Source of the DNA: Pseudomonas sp. A-1
GTDB taxonomy: Bacteria > Pseudomonadota > Gammaproteobacteria > Pseudomonadales > Pseudomonadaceae
NCBI RefSeq assembly: GCF_004801855.1
Contig: NZ_SSTC01000008.1
Coordinates: 1 to 64,000, forward strand
DNA length: 64,000 nucleotides
Reading direction: 5' to 3'
Below the pieces are notes generated by a model. The model did not search any database, was not told the DNA's origin, and saw only the letters and a program-made list of their open reading frames with translations. Each line of letters begins with the position of its first letter. The first letter of the stretch is position 1. Of the stretch, positions 17,168-26,676 are shown piece after piece. A program made the position numbers and the translations under genes.

Positions 17168-18799
17168 TTGTCTAAAAAACATACACCGTGGTTGGCAATC
17201 CTGCTGCTCGCCAGCCCATTTTCTTTTGCCGCCACTGCTCCGGAGCCGGCGGGCGGGACGCTGCGCCATGCCCTCGAGCAGCCGCAGCCGACGCTGGCCT
17301 GCGCCGCGCCGGCAGCCCACCTGACCGGGACGGAGCGCGCGGCCCTGCTCGAGTTCTATCGCCAGCACGCCTTCGCCCCCGTCTGGCAGGCCGGCGCACG
17401 GCTGGCCGGCCTGCTGGAGCAGCTCGAACAGCTGAGCGACGACGGCCTGTCCCCCGACGACTACCAGGTGGCCACGCTGCGCCGCCTGGGGCAGCAGGCC
17501 AATGGCCAGGCGGCGCATGCCGACTGCGCCGACCTGCTGGCCAGCCATGCCTACCTGCAGGCGCTGCGGCACCTCGCCTGGGGCAAGCTCGACCGCGCCA
17601 GCGTGGAGCCGCTGTGGCACTCGCCGCAGGTCCAGCCCCCGCCGCGCCCGACGCTGCCGACGCCCCAGGCCGCCACGGGCCTCGACGACCTGCCGGCAAC
17701 CTTCGCCCAGGCCCGCCCGCAGCTGCCCGCCTACGCCAACCTGCGCCGCGCCTGGGCCGAGCTGCGCCGCCAGCCGCTGCCGGACTGGGAGACCGTTCCC
17801 GCCGGCCCGCTGCTGCGCCCAGGGCGCAGCGATCAGCGCGTGCCACTGCTGGAGCGCCGCCTTGCGGCCGCGGGCTACCTGGGCGAAGCGGCCGCCAGCA
17901 CCCGCCGCGCCGACGCCAGCGGCGAGCGCTACGACCCGCTGCTGGTGGATGCGCTGGAGGCCTTCCAGCGCCGCCACCAGCTGCAGCCCGATGGCGTGCT
18001 CGGCCCGGCGACCCTGGCCGAACTGAACGTCAGCCCCGCCGCCCGCCGCGACCAGGTGCGGGTCAACCTCGAGCGCCTGCGCTGGCTGGCCCGCGAAATG
18101 GAGCCGACCATGGTGGTGGTGGATGTCGCCGGCGCGCGGATCGCCTTCCAGCGCAACGGCGAGGAGGTCTGGCAGGCGCGCACCCAGGTCGGTCGCCCCG
18201 AGCGCGCCACGCCGCTGCTCAAGTCGCGCATCAGCCACCTGACCCTCAACCCGACCTGGACGGTGCCGCCGACCATCATGCGCGAGGACAAGCTGCCGGA
18301 AATCCGCCGCGACATCGGCTTCCTCGATACCCACCAGCTGCGCGTGCTGGACTACCAGGGCAACACCCTCGACCCCCACCAGGTCGACTGGAACGATCCC
18401 CGCGGCATCCTGCTGCGCCAGGAGGCCGGCCCGAAGAATCCGCTGGGACGGGTCGCCATCCGTTTCCCCAACCCGTTTTCCGTGTACCTGCACGACACCC
18501 CCAGCCAGCACCTCTTCGACAAGCTGCCGCGGGTGTTCAGCTCCGGCTGCGTGCGGGTCGAGCAGGTCGTGCGCCTGCTCGACTACCTGCTGGAAGACGC
18601 CAGCCCGGCCCAGCGCGCGCGCTTCGAGGAACAGCTGGCCAGCGGGCGCACGCGCGACTTCGGACTGCCGCAGCCGGTGCCCATCCTGCTCGCCTACTGG
18701 ACGGCCGAGGCCGACCGCGACGGCCGCCTGCGCTTCCGCCCGGACATGTACCAGCACGACGCACGCATCCTCGCGGCCCTGGACTCTGTCCGTCCGTGA
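17168..18799 (+). CDS. L,D-transpeptidase of the LdtD/YcbB family
   Basis: This 543-residue protein forms 3-3 peptidoglycan cross-links in the periplasm in the family's known members. It has a signal peptide (LSKKHTPWLAILLLASPFSF), an N-terminal scaffold domain, and a PG_binding_1 motif (AFQRRHQLQPDGVLGPATLAELN). The YkuD catalytic domain ends in the motif FSSGCVRVEQ. LTLNPTWTVPPTIMREDKLP is diagnostic for the LdtD type. The start is the TTG at 17168, which has GGAG 8 bases upstream and begins exactly at the signal peptide. An ATG at 17108 would add 20 residues with no ribosome-binding site. It is transcribed away from the other transpeptidase gene. Confidence 0.88.
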   Translation: MSKKHTPWLAILLLASPFSFAATAPEPAGGTLRHALEQPQPTLACAAPAAHLTGTERAALLEFYRQHAFAPVWQAGARLAGLLEQLEQLSDDGLSPDDYQVATLRRLGQQANGQAAHADCADLLASHAYLQALRHLAWGKLDRASVEPLWHSPQVQPPPRPTLPTPQAATGLDDLPATFAQARPQLPAYANLRRAWAELRRQPLPDWETVPAGPLLRPGRSDQRVPLLERRLAAAGYLGEAAASTRRADASGERYDPLLVDALEAFQRRHQLQPDGVLGPATLAELNVSPAARRDQVRVNLERLRWLAREMEPTMVVVDVAGARIAFQRNGEEVWQARTQVGRPERATPLLKSRISHLTLNPTWTVPPTIMREDKLPEIRRDIGFLDTHQLRVLDYQGNTLDPHQVDWNDPRGILLRQEAGPKNPLGRVAIRFPNPFSVYLHDTPSQHLFDKLPRVFSSGCVRVEQVVRLLDYLLEDASPAQRARFEEQLASGRTRDFGLPQPVPILLAYWTAEADRDGRLRFRPDMYQHDARILAALDSVRP

Positions 18800-18835
18800 T
18801 TGGCAGGGCCGGGCGCGCCGGCTATGTTTCGATAA

Positions 18836-19864
<1,029 letters not shown>

Positions 19865-19900
19865 GCTAGGCTGTAGCGAGTCAACTCCGGAGAGCCGACC

Positions 19901-20464
19901 ATGGACAGCAGACCTGCCGGCGAACGCTTCCGCCTGTACTCGGCACCGCAGCTGGAAGCGGTGATCGACGCCATGGCGCGCCAGGCGGCAGCGCTGCTTC
20001 AGCCCAGCCAGGAGGTCGCGCTGGTCGGCATCCTGCGTCGCGGCGAGCCCCTCGCCGCGCGCCTGCAACAGGCGCTGGTGGCGCGCGGCCTGCCGCGCTG
20101 GCCGCTGTATCCGCTGCACCTGAAGCGCTACGCCGACGACCTCAGCCTGCTGCACCCGGAAACCGCGCTGACCGAGAACCCCGACCTGGCCGCCCTGGAC
20201 CTGGCGCGCACCCGCCTGCTGCTGGTCGACGACGTGCTCTACGAGGGCCACTCGCTGCTGCGCGCCTGCGCCTGGCTGGCCCGGCTGGGCGCCGCGGAGG
20301 TGCGCTCGGCGGTGCTGGTGGACCGCTGCGTCAGCCGCCAGCCGGTGCGCGCCGACATCACCGGCCTGCGCCTGCAGGTGGCGCCGACCGACATCATCGA
20401 GTGCAACGTGCCGCCCTACGAGAAGGAGTTCTGCATCGAGGTGCTGCGCCGGGCGCTGAACTGA
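19901..20464 (+). CDS. Type I phosphoribosyltransferase (purine salvage, likely)
   Basis: The 187-residue protein contains the PRPP-binding loop LLLVDDVLYEGHSLLRA, the defining motif of type I phosphoribosyltransferases. A first strand-turn motif ALVGILRRGEPLA corresponds to the pyrophosphate loop. The neighbouring deaminase suggests hypoxanthine or guanine as acceptor, but the hood region (LHLKRYADDLSLLHPETALT) is not one I can tie to a known substrate. PyrR-like regulators share the same fold and are an alternative. It is preceded by GGAGAG at a good distance from the ATG. Confidence 0.75.
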   Translation: MDSRPAGERFRLYSAPQLEAVIDAMARQAAALLQPSQEVALVGILRRGEPLAARLQQALVARGLPRWPLYPLHLKRYADDLSLLHPETALTENPDLAALDLARTRLLLVDDVLYEGHSLLRACAWLARLGAAEVRSAVLVDRCVSRQPVRADITGLRLQVAPTDIIECNVPPYEKEFCIEVLRRALN

Positions 20465-20516
20465 CGCGTCGCCCGGCCCCACCGTCGGGCCGGCGCAGCG
20501 CATTCGCCCGTCCCGG

Positions 20517-20545
20517 CTGGCAAGTTGCCGGCCGCGCCGTATAAT
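20517..20545 (+). promoter_or_regulatory. Sigma-70 promoter of the glycine riboswitch transcript
   Basis: A perfect -10 TATAAT at 20540-20545 lies 17 bases downstream of CTGGCA (20517-20522), which matches 4 of 6 bases of the -35 consensus. Transcription would start near 20552, immediately before the riboswitch. Confidence 0.65.
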
Positions 20546-20555
20546 GCGGCGCTTC

Positions 20556-20747
20556 GCAGGAGAGTGAGCGTTGCGGTCACCCCGAACGCTCCGCCGAAGG
20601 CGCAAACTCCCATAATCGCTCAGGCCCATGAACTGCGAAGATCCGATCACGCCAACTGGAGAGAGGTTGCTGCGGGCAACCCACCGAAGGGGCAAAGCGG
20701 CCGAACGGCCGCGAAAACTCTCAGGTACAGAGGACAGAGGGAGAGGC
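20556..20747 (+). ncRNA. Tandem glycine riboswitch (gcvT element)
   Basis: Two consecutive glycine aptamers are visible. The first runs from GCAGGAGAGTGAGCG through CACCCCGAACGC, CCGCCGAAGGCGCAA and ACTCCC to CTCAGG. The second runs from ACTGGAGAGAGGTTGC through GCAACCCACCGAAGGGGCAA to ACTCTCAGGTACAGAGGACA. The conserved CCGAAGG-GCAA, CUCAGG and GAGAG elements occur once in each aptamer, as the class requires. It lies between a TATAAT promoter and the TRIC gene, whose ATG is 27 bases downstream. Glycine riboswitches upstream of this transporter-like family are known from Pseudomonas and relatives. Confidence 0.93.
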
Positions 20748-20774
20748 GATCCAGACTCGAGGAGTCCTCCCGTG

Positions 20775-21392
20775 ATGCTCACCTATATCTACATCATCGC
20801 CATCACCGCCGAAGCGATGTCCGGCGCCCTGGCTGCCGGACGGCGCAACATGGACATGTTCGGCGTGGCGCTGATCGCCTTCATCACCGCCCTCGGCGGC
20901 GGCACCGTGCGCGACATGCTGCTGGGCAACTTCCCGGTCGGCTGGACCCAGCACCCGCCCTACATCTACCTGACCATCGGCGCCGGCCTGTTCACCATGC
21001 TGGTCGCCCGCTTCATGCACCATCTGCACAAGGTGTTCCTGGTCCTCGACGCCATGGGCCTGATCGCCTTCACCGTGATCGGCTGCAACGTGGCCCTGAA
21101 GCTGGAGTACTCGACCCCGGTGGTGATCATGGCCGGCATGATCACCGGCATCTTCGGCGGCATCCTGCGCGACATCCTCTGCCAGCGCGTGCCGGTGGTG
21201 CTGCGCCACGAGCTGTACGCCAGCGTGTCGATGCTGGTGGCCATGCTCTACCTGCTGCTGGAGCGGCTAGGCGTCAACCACGACCTGACCCTGCTGGCCT
21301 CCTTCGGCTTCGGCCTGGCCCTGCGCCTGGCCGCCATCCGCTGGTCGTGGTCGCTGCCGGTGTTCTCCTACCAGCCCGGCCGCTGGGAATAG
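20775..21392 (+). CDS. TRIC-family (UPF0126/YadS-like) cation channel protein
   Basis: The 205-residue integral membrane protein has six to seven hydrophobic segments and two copies of the GGGxxRDxL repeat (TALGGGTVRDMLLGNFP and GIFGGILRDILCQRVP). These are typical of the trimeric intracellular cation (TRIC) channel family. The start is the ATG at 20775, with GAGGAG upstream. The longer frame from 20628 would translate the riboswitch itself. Because a glycine riboswitch controls it, transport or counter-ion movement connected with glycine is likely, but the substrate is not known. It is convergent with the next gene, with 12 bases between them. Confidence 0.88.
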   Translation: MLTYIYIIAITAEAMSGALAAGRRNMDMFGVALIAFITALGGGTVRDMLLGNFPVGWTQHPPYIYLTIGAGLFTMLVARFMHHLHKVFLVLDAMGLIAFTVIGCNVALKLEYSTPVVIMAGMITGIFGGILRDILCQRVPVVLRHELYASVSMLVAMLYLLLERLGVNHDLTLLASFGFGLALRLAAIRWSWSLPVFSYQPGRWE

Positions 21393-21404
21393 GCCGGCGC
21401 GGCG

Positions 21405-22076
21405 CTACGGCGTCCGGCTCCAGGCCTGGCGCAGCAGCTCCTGCACCTCGCCATCGCTGGTCTGGCCGAAGTCGCGGTACCACTCGCCGATCGACGACAG
21501 CCAGTCCGGCACCAGCGCGCAGACCACCTCGTCGACCAGCGGCTCGAGCATGGCGAGGGCGTCGGTGGAGGCCACCGGCGCCACCAGCACGATGCGCGCC
21601 GGCGCCTGCTGGCGCACCGCCTGCACCGCCGCGCGCATGGTCGAGCCGGTGGCCAGGCCGTCGTCGACCAGCAGCGCCACCCGATCCTTGAGTTCCGGAG
21701 CCTCGCGCTCGCCGCGGTACAGCCGGTCGCGCCGCTCCAGCTCGCGGCGCTCGCGCGCCGTCACCGCCTCCAGGGCCTGCTCGTCGACCCGCCCGAAGCG
21801 CAGCGCCTCCTCGTTGAGCACGCGCACCCCGCCGCTGGCGATGGCGCCCATGGCGTACTCCTCGTGACCGGGCATGCCGAGCTTGCGCACCAGCAGCAGG
21901 TCGAGCGGCAGCGCCAGCTCGCGGGCGATCTCCCAGGCCACCGGCACGCCGCCGCGCGGCAGGGCCAGGACGATGGCGTCCGGCTGGCCGCGGTAGCGCT
22001 CCAGCAGCCGGGCCAGGGCCCTGCCGGCCGCCACCCGGTCGGGGATGGGTACCTCGATCTGCGCCTTGTGCTTCAT
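21405..22076 (-). CDS. Phosphoribosyltransferase-domain protein
   Basis: The 223-residue cytoplasmic protein contains ALLVDDGLATGSTMRAAV, the PRPP-binding loop of type I phosphoribosyltransferases. It also has AIVLALPRGGVPVAWEIA and LLVRKLGMPGHEEYAMGAIA, typical of the 'predicted phosphoribosyltransferase' group found across bacteria. The base that it uses is unknown. ATG at 22076 has GGGAGA upstream. A longer frame to 22187 lacks such a site and reads unlikely sequence. Confidence 0.85.
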   Translation of the reverse strand: MKHKAQIEVPIPDRVAAGRALARLLERYRGQPDAIVLALPRGGVPVAWEIARELALPLDLLLVRKLGMPGHEEYAMGAIASGGVRVLNEEALRFGRVDEQALEAVTARERRELERRDRLYRGEREAPELKDRVALLVDDGLATGSTMRAAVQAVRQQAPARIVLVAPVASTDALAMLEPLVDEVVCALVPDWLSSIGEWYRDFGQTSDGEVQELLRQAWSRTP

Positions 22077-22335
22077 CGCCGTCTCCCGGCGGCGGCAAGG
22101 AAGCGCCGCCTCGTCCTGCAAGCCTATACCGGGCGACGGCACTCGCAAGGCAGGCTCGTCTGAGGACGAATCGCTATCTCGAGCCACCTGCCAACAGCAA
22201 AAGCAACTAAGGCTGCCACCGACGGCTTGGCCATAATGGATCTGTCCGCCGGTGAGCCTTCCAAACTGGGACGGACACGCGTCCGGCGCAGGCAGGCTGC
22301 GGCCGGCAGAAGAATTCTTTCAGCGGGAGTCGGTG

Positions 22336-22824
22336 ATGGACAAGCATCAGCAGGGCCACAAAGAAAAGCTGAACCAGCCTCAGCACCATGATCGCGACAC
22401 GGCCCACCAGCATCCGGCCGGCGCCGCCCACTGCGCGGGCTGCGGCGCCTACTACAACGCCGGACGCTGGTCGTGGCAGCGCGAGGCCGGCAGCCAGCCG
22501 GAGAGCGTCACCTGCCCGGCCTGCCGACGCATCGCCGAGAACGATGCTGCCGGCAACGTCAACCTGTCGGGAGCCTTCCTGCGGGGACATCGCGAGGAAA
22601 TCGTCAACCTGATCCGCAACACCGAGGAGATGGAGCGCAAGGAGCATGCCCTGGAGCGCCTGATCGGGATCAGCGAGGAAGGCGGCAAGCTGGTGGTCGG
22701 CACCACCGGTACGCACCTGGCCAACCGCATCGGCCATGCCCTGCAGGCCGCCTACGACGGCACGGTGAGCTACACCTACACGAACAACGAAACCCATCTG
22801 GACGTGAACTGGGAGCGCGACTGA
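22336..22824 (+). CDS. BCAM0308-like zinc-ribbon protein
   Basis: This 162-residue protein has two CxxC pairs: CAGCGAYYNAGRWSW and CPACRRIAEN. They form a probable zinc ribbon, after a histidine-rich N-terminus (DKHQQGH, QHHDRDTAHQHP). The pattern CxxCGxxYxxGRW is that of the uncharacterised BCAM0308 family. The remainder is predicted as an alpha/beta domain (EIVNLIRNTEEMERKEHALE, KLVVGTTGTHLANRIGHALQ) and is also found in archaeal NMD3-type proteins. Start at 22336 follows GGGAG. No clear operon partner. Function unknown. Confidence 0.7.
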   Translation: MDKHQQGHKEKLNQPQHHDRDTAHQHPAGAAHCAGCGAYYNAGRWSWQREAGSQPESVTCPACRRIAENDAAGNVNLSGAFLRGHREEIVNLIRNTEEMERKEHALERLIGISEEGGKLVVGTTGTHLANRIGHALQAAYDGTVSYTYTNNETHLDVNWERD

Positions 22825-22863
22825 GCGCCCCGGCAGCCGCGGCAGGGAGCGCCGCGGGCGCTC
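22823..22863. terminator. Hairpin between convergent genes
   Basis: GAGCGCCC (22823-22830) pairs with GGGCGCTC (22856-22863), with further internal pairing of GC-rich sequence. It lies between the convergent zinc-ribbon and NlpC/P60 genes and overlaps the stop of the latter. No T-tract, so the terminator role is likely but unproven. Confidence 0.5.
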
Positions 22864-23380
22864 AGGGATTGCGCGCCAGGCGGACCCCGCCCAGCACGCG
22901 GCGTGCATCGAGGTAGCTCTTCTGCCAGTAGCCGTTGCTCAGGCTGTCGAGACGCACCGTGCCGCCCGTGCTGGGCGCATGCACGAAACGGCCCTCGCCC
23001 ACGTAGATGCCGGCATGACTGACCCGACCGCCACCGCTGGTGGCAAAGAACACCAGATCGCCGGAGCGCAGCTGCTGGCGAGGCACCCTCGGCACGCGCA
23101 GGGCGCTCATCTCGCGGGTCGTGCGCGGCAATTGCAGCCCCGCCGCATCCCGATAGACATAGCCGATCAGGCCACTGCAGTCGAAACCGCCCTCGGGGGT
23201 GTTGCCGCCCCAGCGATAGGGGGTGCCGACCAGGCCGATAGCGCGGATCAGCACGTCCTCCGCCTCGGCGGAAACCGGGGGAAGCGACGAGCCGGCAGAC
23301 GGGGGAAGCGGCGCCTGCGAGGAGCAGGCCGCGAGCAGGAGGACAACAGCGAGACCGGCCAGACGGCTCGACACGGGCAT
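22862..23380 (-). CDS. NlpC/P60 family lipoprotein (peptidoglycan endopeptidase)
   Basis: The 172-residue protein starts MPVSSRLAGLAVVLLLAACS, a lipoprotein signal with lipobox LAAC. The NlpC/P60 domain has the catalytic cysteine in GGFDCSGLIGYVY, the histidine in VSHAGIYVGEG and the third polar residue in RFVHAPSTGG. These enzymes cleave D-glutamyl-diaminopimelate bonds or related peptide links in peptidoglycan. The next gene on the same strand is a paralogue with a comparable signal peptide, 101 bases away. Confidence 0.88.
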   Translation of the reverse strand: MPVSSRLAGLAVVLLLAACSSQAPLPPSAGSSLPPVSAEAEDVLIRAIGLVGTPYRWGGNTPEGGFDCSGLIGYVYRDAAGLQLPRTTREMSALRVPRVPRQQLRSGDLVFFATSGGGRVSHAGIYVGEGRFVHAPSTGGTVRLDSLSNGYWQKSYLDARRVLGGVRLARNP

Positions 23381-23481
23381 GATCGGCGGATCCTTGCGAA
23401 AATTCCTTTTGACCCTAGACGGCTGGCCGCGGACTGCGCAAGCGGGAGCGCGGTCCGGGTGCCGGGAACCTCAGCGGGCGA

Positions 23482-24063
23482 TCACTCGTCGATGACGCGC
23501 TTGGCCATCAGGTAACGGCTGTTCCAGTAGTCGCTGGACAACTTGTCCACCCGCACGCCACCGCTGCGGGTGCTGGAGGAGTGGATGAACTCGCCGTCGC
23601 CGATGTAGATGCCGGCATGGTTCACCCGACCGCGGTTGGCGAAGAAGATCAGGTCGCCGGGCTGCAGGTCGTGGCGAGCCACCTTGGGTGCCGGCATCTT
23701 GATCATCTCGCGGGTCGAGCGCGGCAGCTTGATGCCGGCTTCCTCGCGGAACAGATAGCCGATGAAGCCGCTGCAGTCGAAACCGGTGGAAGTCGAGGTG
23801 CCGCCGAAACGGTACGGGGTACCGATCAGCGAGAAGCCACGCACCAGCAGGTTGCTGAGCGCCGGCAGTTCGTAGGGCTTGTCGTCGAGCAGCTGCTCTT
23901 CGATGCTGCTCTCTTGCGCCTTGGCGGCGGCTTCGGCATCCAGCTCGAAGGACAGGCTGTGATGCGCGCCGGCATCGAGGCTGTGCTGCTGGGAGGTGCT
24001 GGCACAGGCGGTCAGCAGGAGGGCCAGAGTGATTGGCACGAGGGGTGCGAAGCGCTTGAGCAT
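23482..24063 (-). CDS. NlpC/P60 family lipoprotein, paralogue of the neighbour
   Basis: This 193-residue protein starts MLKRFAPLVPITLALLLTAC, a lipoprotein signal with lipobox LTAC. A linker of about 50 residues follows, then the NlpC/P60 domain: catalytic cysteine in GFDCSGFIGYLFREE, histidine in NRGRVNHAGIYIG, and FIHSSS. The start at 24063 is chosen because upstream in-frame codons read non-signal sequence and the ATG begins exactly at the signal peptide. Together with the downstream NlpC/P60 gene it forms a tandem pair of cell-wall endopeptidases. Confidence 0.88.
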   Translation of the reverse strand: MLKRFAPLVPITLALLLTACASTSQQHSLDAGAHHSLSFELDAEAAAKAQESSIEEQLLDDKPYELPALSNLLVRGFSLIGTPYRFGGTSTSTGFDCSGFIGYLFREEAGIKLPRSTREMIKMPAPKVARHDLQPGDLIFFANRGRVNHAGIYIGDGEFIHSSSTRSGGVRVDKLSSDYWNSRYLMAKRVIDE

Positions 24064-24217
24064 GGGCACGACCGTGTCGCTGAAAATTGATGATGCGCGA
24101 CTATGCCGCCTATCGACCCCATTTGCAAATTTTATCGAGCAGAATGTGACTTCCTCTGCTACTTGCACCGTCTGCGCGACTTCCTGCCGCACCCCTGCGA
24201 AAAAAAACTGAAGCTTT

Positions 24218-24889
24218 TCAGTGATTTACCGTGAAAGCCAGCATCATCGACAGCTGGCACAACGGCCGCCCGCTCTGCGTCTGCCAGGCGTTGAAGGCCG
24301 CCTGCACGGCGGCCAGATCGCGCTGGCTGCTCGGCGCCCTGTCGACTATGCCCTGGGCCTTGAGCGCGGCGACCACGTCGTCGCTGGGGATGAAGGTGTC
24401 CTTGCCGGCCATGCGCAGGAAGCGCGGCGCGGACAGGCCGCCGAGCTGGCTGCCACGCTTGCCCAGCTGGCGCCACAGGCCGACGATGTCATCAACCGGC
24501 CAGTCGGCCAGCCAGGCGCCGAAGCTGCCGTGCTCGCGGGCCACGTCGAGGACGAACTGGGCGTTGCGCGGCACGCTGCTGAGCTTGGCCAGGTGGCGGA
24601 TCAGCCGCTGGTCCTGCATCAGCCGCTCGAGGTGCTCGGCACCCATCAGCACCACCTTGTGCGGATCGAAGGCGAAGAACGCCTCCTCGAAGGCCGGCCA
24701 CCTGGCGTCCACCACGCTGTGCCTGAGGCCGGCGCGGAACACCCGCAGGCTGAGCAGCGACAGGTAGCGGTCGTCGCCGAGGCCACGCAGCTCGTCCGCG
24801 CTTTTCGGCAGAGGCAGGCGCGCCTCCAGCTCGGCCGCCGAGCCGAAGCGGTTCAGGCAGTACTCGTGCAGCCACTGGTAGTCGCGCAT
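24218..24889 (-). CDS. DNA-3-methyladenine glycosylase I (Tag)-family protein
   Basis: This 223-residue protein begins MRDYQWLHEYCLNRFGSAAE and has LSLLSLRVFRAGLRHSVVDA, WPAFEEAFFAFDP and PRFLRMAGKDTFIPSDDVVA, which resemble the core of the Tag family of alkyl-adenine DNA glycosylases. The zinc ligands of true Tag (a cysteine near the N-terminus and two histidines plus a cysteine at the end) are not obvious, so catalytic equivalence is uncertain. It follows ttcA by 16 bases on the same strand. Confidence 0.7.
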   Translation of the reverse strand: MRDYQWLHEYCLNRFGSAAELEARLPLPKSADELRGLGDDRYLSLLSLRVFRAGLRHSVVDARWPAFEEAFFAFDPHKVVLMGAEHLERLMQDQRLIRHLAKLSSVPRNAQFVLDVAREHGSFGAWLADWPVDDIVGLWRQLGKRGSQLGGLSAPRFLRMAGKDTFIPSDDVVAALKAQGIVDRAPSSQRDLAAVQAAFNAWQTQSGRPLCQLSMMLAFTVNH

Positions 24890-24905
24890 GGCCGGCCGCT
24901 CCGGG

Positions 24906-25730
24906 TCAGAGGCTCATCACGTCGATGAAGCGCGGGGTGGCGTCGTCGTCGATCTTCAGGCTCTGGAAGTCGAACAGGTTGCGGTCGGCCAGCTGCGAGG
25001 GCACCACGTTCTGCAGGGCGCGGAACATGATCTCGGTGCGCCCCGGCGACTTGCGCTCCCACTCGTGGAGCATCTCCTTGACCACCTGGCGCTGCAGGTT
25101 CTCCTGCGAGCCGCACAGGTTGCACGGGATGATCGGGAACTCCTTGAGCTGGGCGTAGGCCTCGATGTCCGCCTCGCTGCAGTAGGCCAGCGGGCGGATC
25201 ACCACGTTGCGGCCGTCGTCGGAGAGCAGCTTGGGCGGCATGGCCTTGAGGGTGCCACCGTAGAACATGTTGAGGAAGAAGGTCTCGAGGATGTCGTCGC
25301 GGTGGTGGCCGAGGGCCATCTTGGTCGCGCCGATCTGGTCGGCGAAGGTGTACAGGGTGCCGCGACGCAGGCGCGAGCACAGCGAGCAGGTGGTCTTGCC
25401 CTCGGGGATCTTCTCCTTGACCACCGAGTAGGTGTCCTTCTCGATGATGTGGTACTCGACGCCGATCGACTTCAGGTACTCGGGCAGCACGTGCTCGGGG
25501 AAGCCCGGCTGCTTCTGGTCCATGTTCACCGCCACGATCTCGAACTTGATCGGCGCGACCTTCTGCAGATACAGCAGCACGTCGAGCATGGTGTAGCTGT
25601 CCTTGCCGCCGGACAGGCAGACCATGACCTTGTCGCCGTCCTCGATCATGTTGAAGTCGGTGACGGCTTCGCCGGCCAGGCGACGCAGGCGTTTCTGCAG
25701 CTTGTTCTGGTTGACCGAAAGGGTGCCCAT
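24906..25730 (-). CDS. ttcA: tRNA 2-thiocytidine biosynthesis protein TtcA
   Basis: TtcA thiolates cytidine 32 of tRNA with a [4Fe-4S] cluster. The 274-residue protein has the PP-loop SGGKDS in [20 protein letters not shown] and the cysteine pair [13 protein letters not shown], plus a third cysteine in [12 protein letters not shown]. Conserved [19 protein letters not shown] and [12 protein letters not shown] are diagnostic. The start ATG at 25730 is the usual family start. Confidence 0.95.
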   Translation of the reverse strand: MGTLSVNQNKLQKRLRRLAGEAVTDFNMIEDGDKVMVCLSGGKDSYTMLDVLLYLQKVAPIKFEIVAVNMDQKQPGFPEHVLPEYLKSIGVEYHIIEKDTYSVVKEKIPEGKTTCSLCSRLRRGTLYTFADQIGATKMALGHHRDDILETFFLNMFYGGTLKAMPPKLLSDDGRNVVIRPLAYCSEADIEAYAQLKEFPIIPCNLCGSQENLQRQVVKEMLHEWERKSPGRTEIMFRALQNVVPSQLADRNLFDFQSLKIDDDATPRFIDVMSL

Positions 25731-25921
25731 GGTGGTGTGGAATCCGGTGCTCTACGAAAAGGGAGTGCGAAAGGGGAATGCGAAAACCAGCCATTTTACG
25801 CACAAACGCCCGCGCACCCCAGCCCCCTCGGCGCCGGCGGTCGCCGCCGCGGCCTGCGAGGCCGGTCACGTCCCGCGCAGGCGCGCCGTGGCGGCGCCCG
25901 GACGCATGCTAGGCTGCCCGC

Positions 25922-26515
25922 ATGAACACTTCCTTCGATCCCGCCCTCGAGCTGATGGAGCAGCTGCTCGACCTGCTGCGCCAGGTGCCGGACGGCCTCA
26001 GCGAGCATCAGCTGATCCGCCGCCTGCGGGCGCAGCACTGCACCCACATCCCGCAGCTGCCGCTGGCCGACAAGCTGGTGCTGTACCGCACCCACTTCGT
26101 GCTGTTCAACGCCCTGTACCGCCTGCGCGACCGCCTGTGGCAGGAGCGCCGCGCGCATCTGGAGATCAGCCCGCTGCTGATCCGCCTGCTGCCCTGGCAG
26201 GAAGGCGTGCAGGGACTGACCGGGCACGACCCGCTGCGCAGCTACTACCTCGACGAGGCGCACCTGCGCGACACCACCGAGCGCGACGTCGAGCACCTGC
26301 TGCAGAGCTTCTGGACCCGCATGCACGGCGGCGAGGAGCGCCAGGCGGCACTGGAGCTGTTCGACCTCGACGCCCGCGCCGACTACGCCACCATCCGCCT
26401 GCGCTACCGCCAGCTGGTCAGCCAGCACCATCCCGACCGGGGCGGCAGCACCGCCCGCCTGCAGTCGATCAACAAGGCCATGGAAATTCTCGAGCGCTAT
26501 TACAACCACCGCTGA
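25922..26515 (+). CDS. DnaJ-related protein with C-terminal J domain
   Basis: This 197-residue cytoplasmic protein has the DNAJ_related N-terminal domain (VLYRTHFVLFNALYRLRDRL). It ends in a J domain: ATIRLRYRQLVSQHHPDRGG, with the HPD tripeptide that stimulates Hsp70 ATPase, followed by RLQSINKAMEILERYY. It is probably a co-chaperone of DnaK. The ATG at 25922 lies 191 bases downstream of the divergent ttcA start. Confidence 0.88.
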   Translation: MNTSFDPALELMEQLLDLLRQVPDGLSEHQLIRRLRAQHCTHIPQLPLADKLVLYRTHFVLFNALYRLRDRLWQERRAHLEISPLLIRLLPWQEGVQGLTGHDPLRSYYLDEAHLRDTTERDVEHLLQSFWTRMHGGEERQAALELFDLDARADYATIRLRYRQLVSQHHPDRGGSTARLQSINKAMEILERYYNHR

Positions 26516-26676
26516 GAGGCGAAATCGCTCTACCCTCCCCGGCCGCCGCCCGCGGATGCGCGCCTATACTGCGTCATAAGGTCGCAGAGGACGACCCGGC
26601 ACCGGACGGCACTGGCCACGTGCCTCCGGCGCCTTGTCAGGGGCGATCCGCATATAAAACGAAGAGGTGTCCGATC

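Noticed and set aside
20628-20774. Upstream ATG for the TRIC gene at 20628
   Set aside because: It lies within the second glycine aptamer; ATG 20775 has GAGGAG at the right distance.
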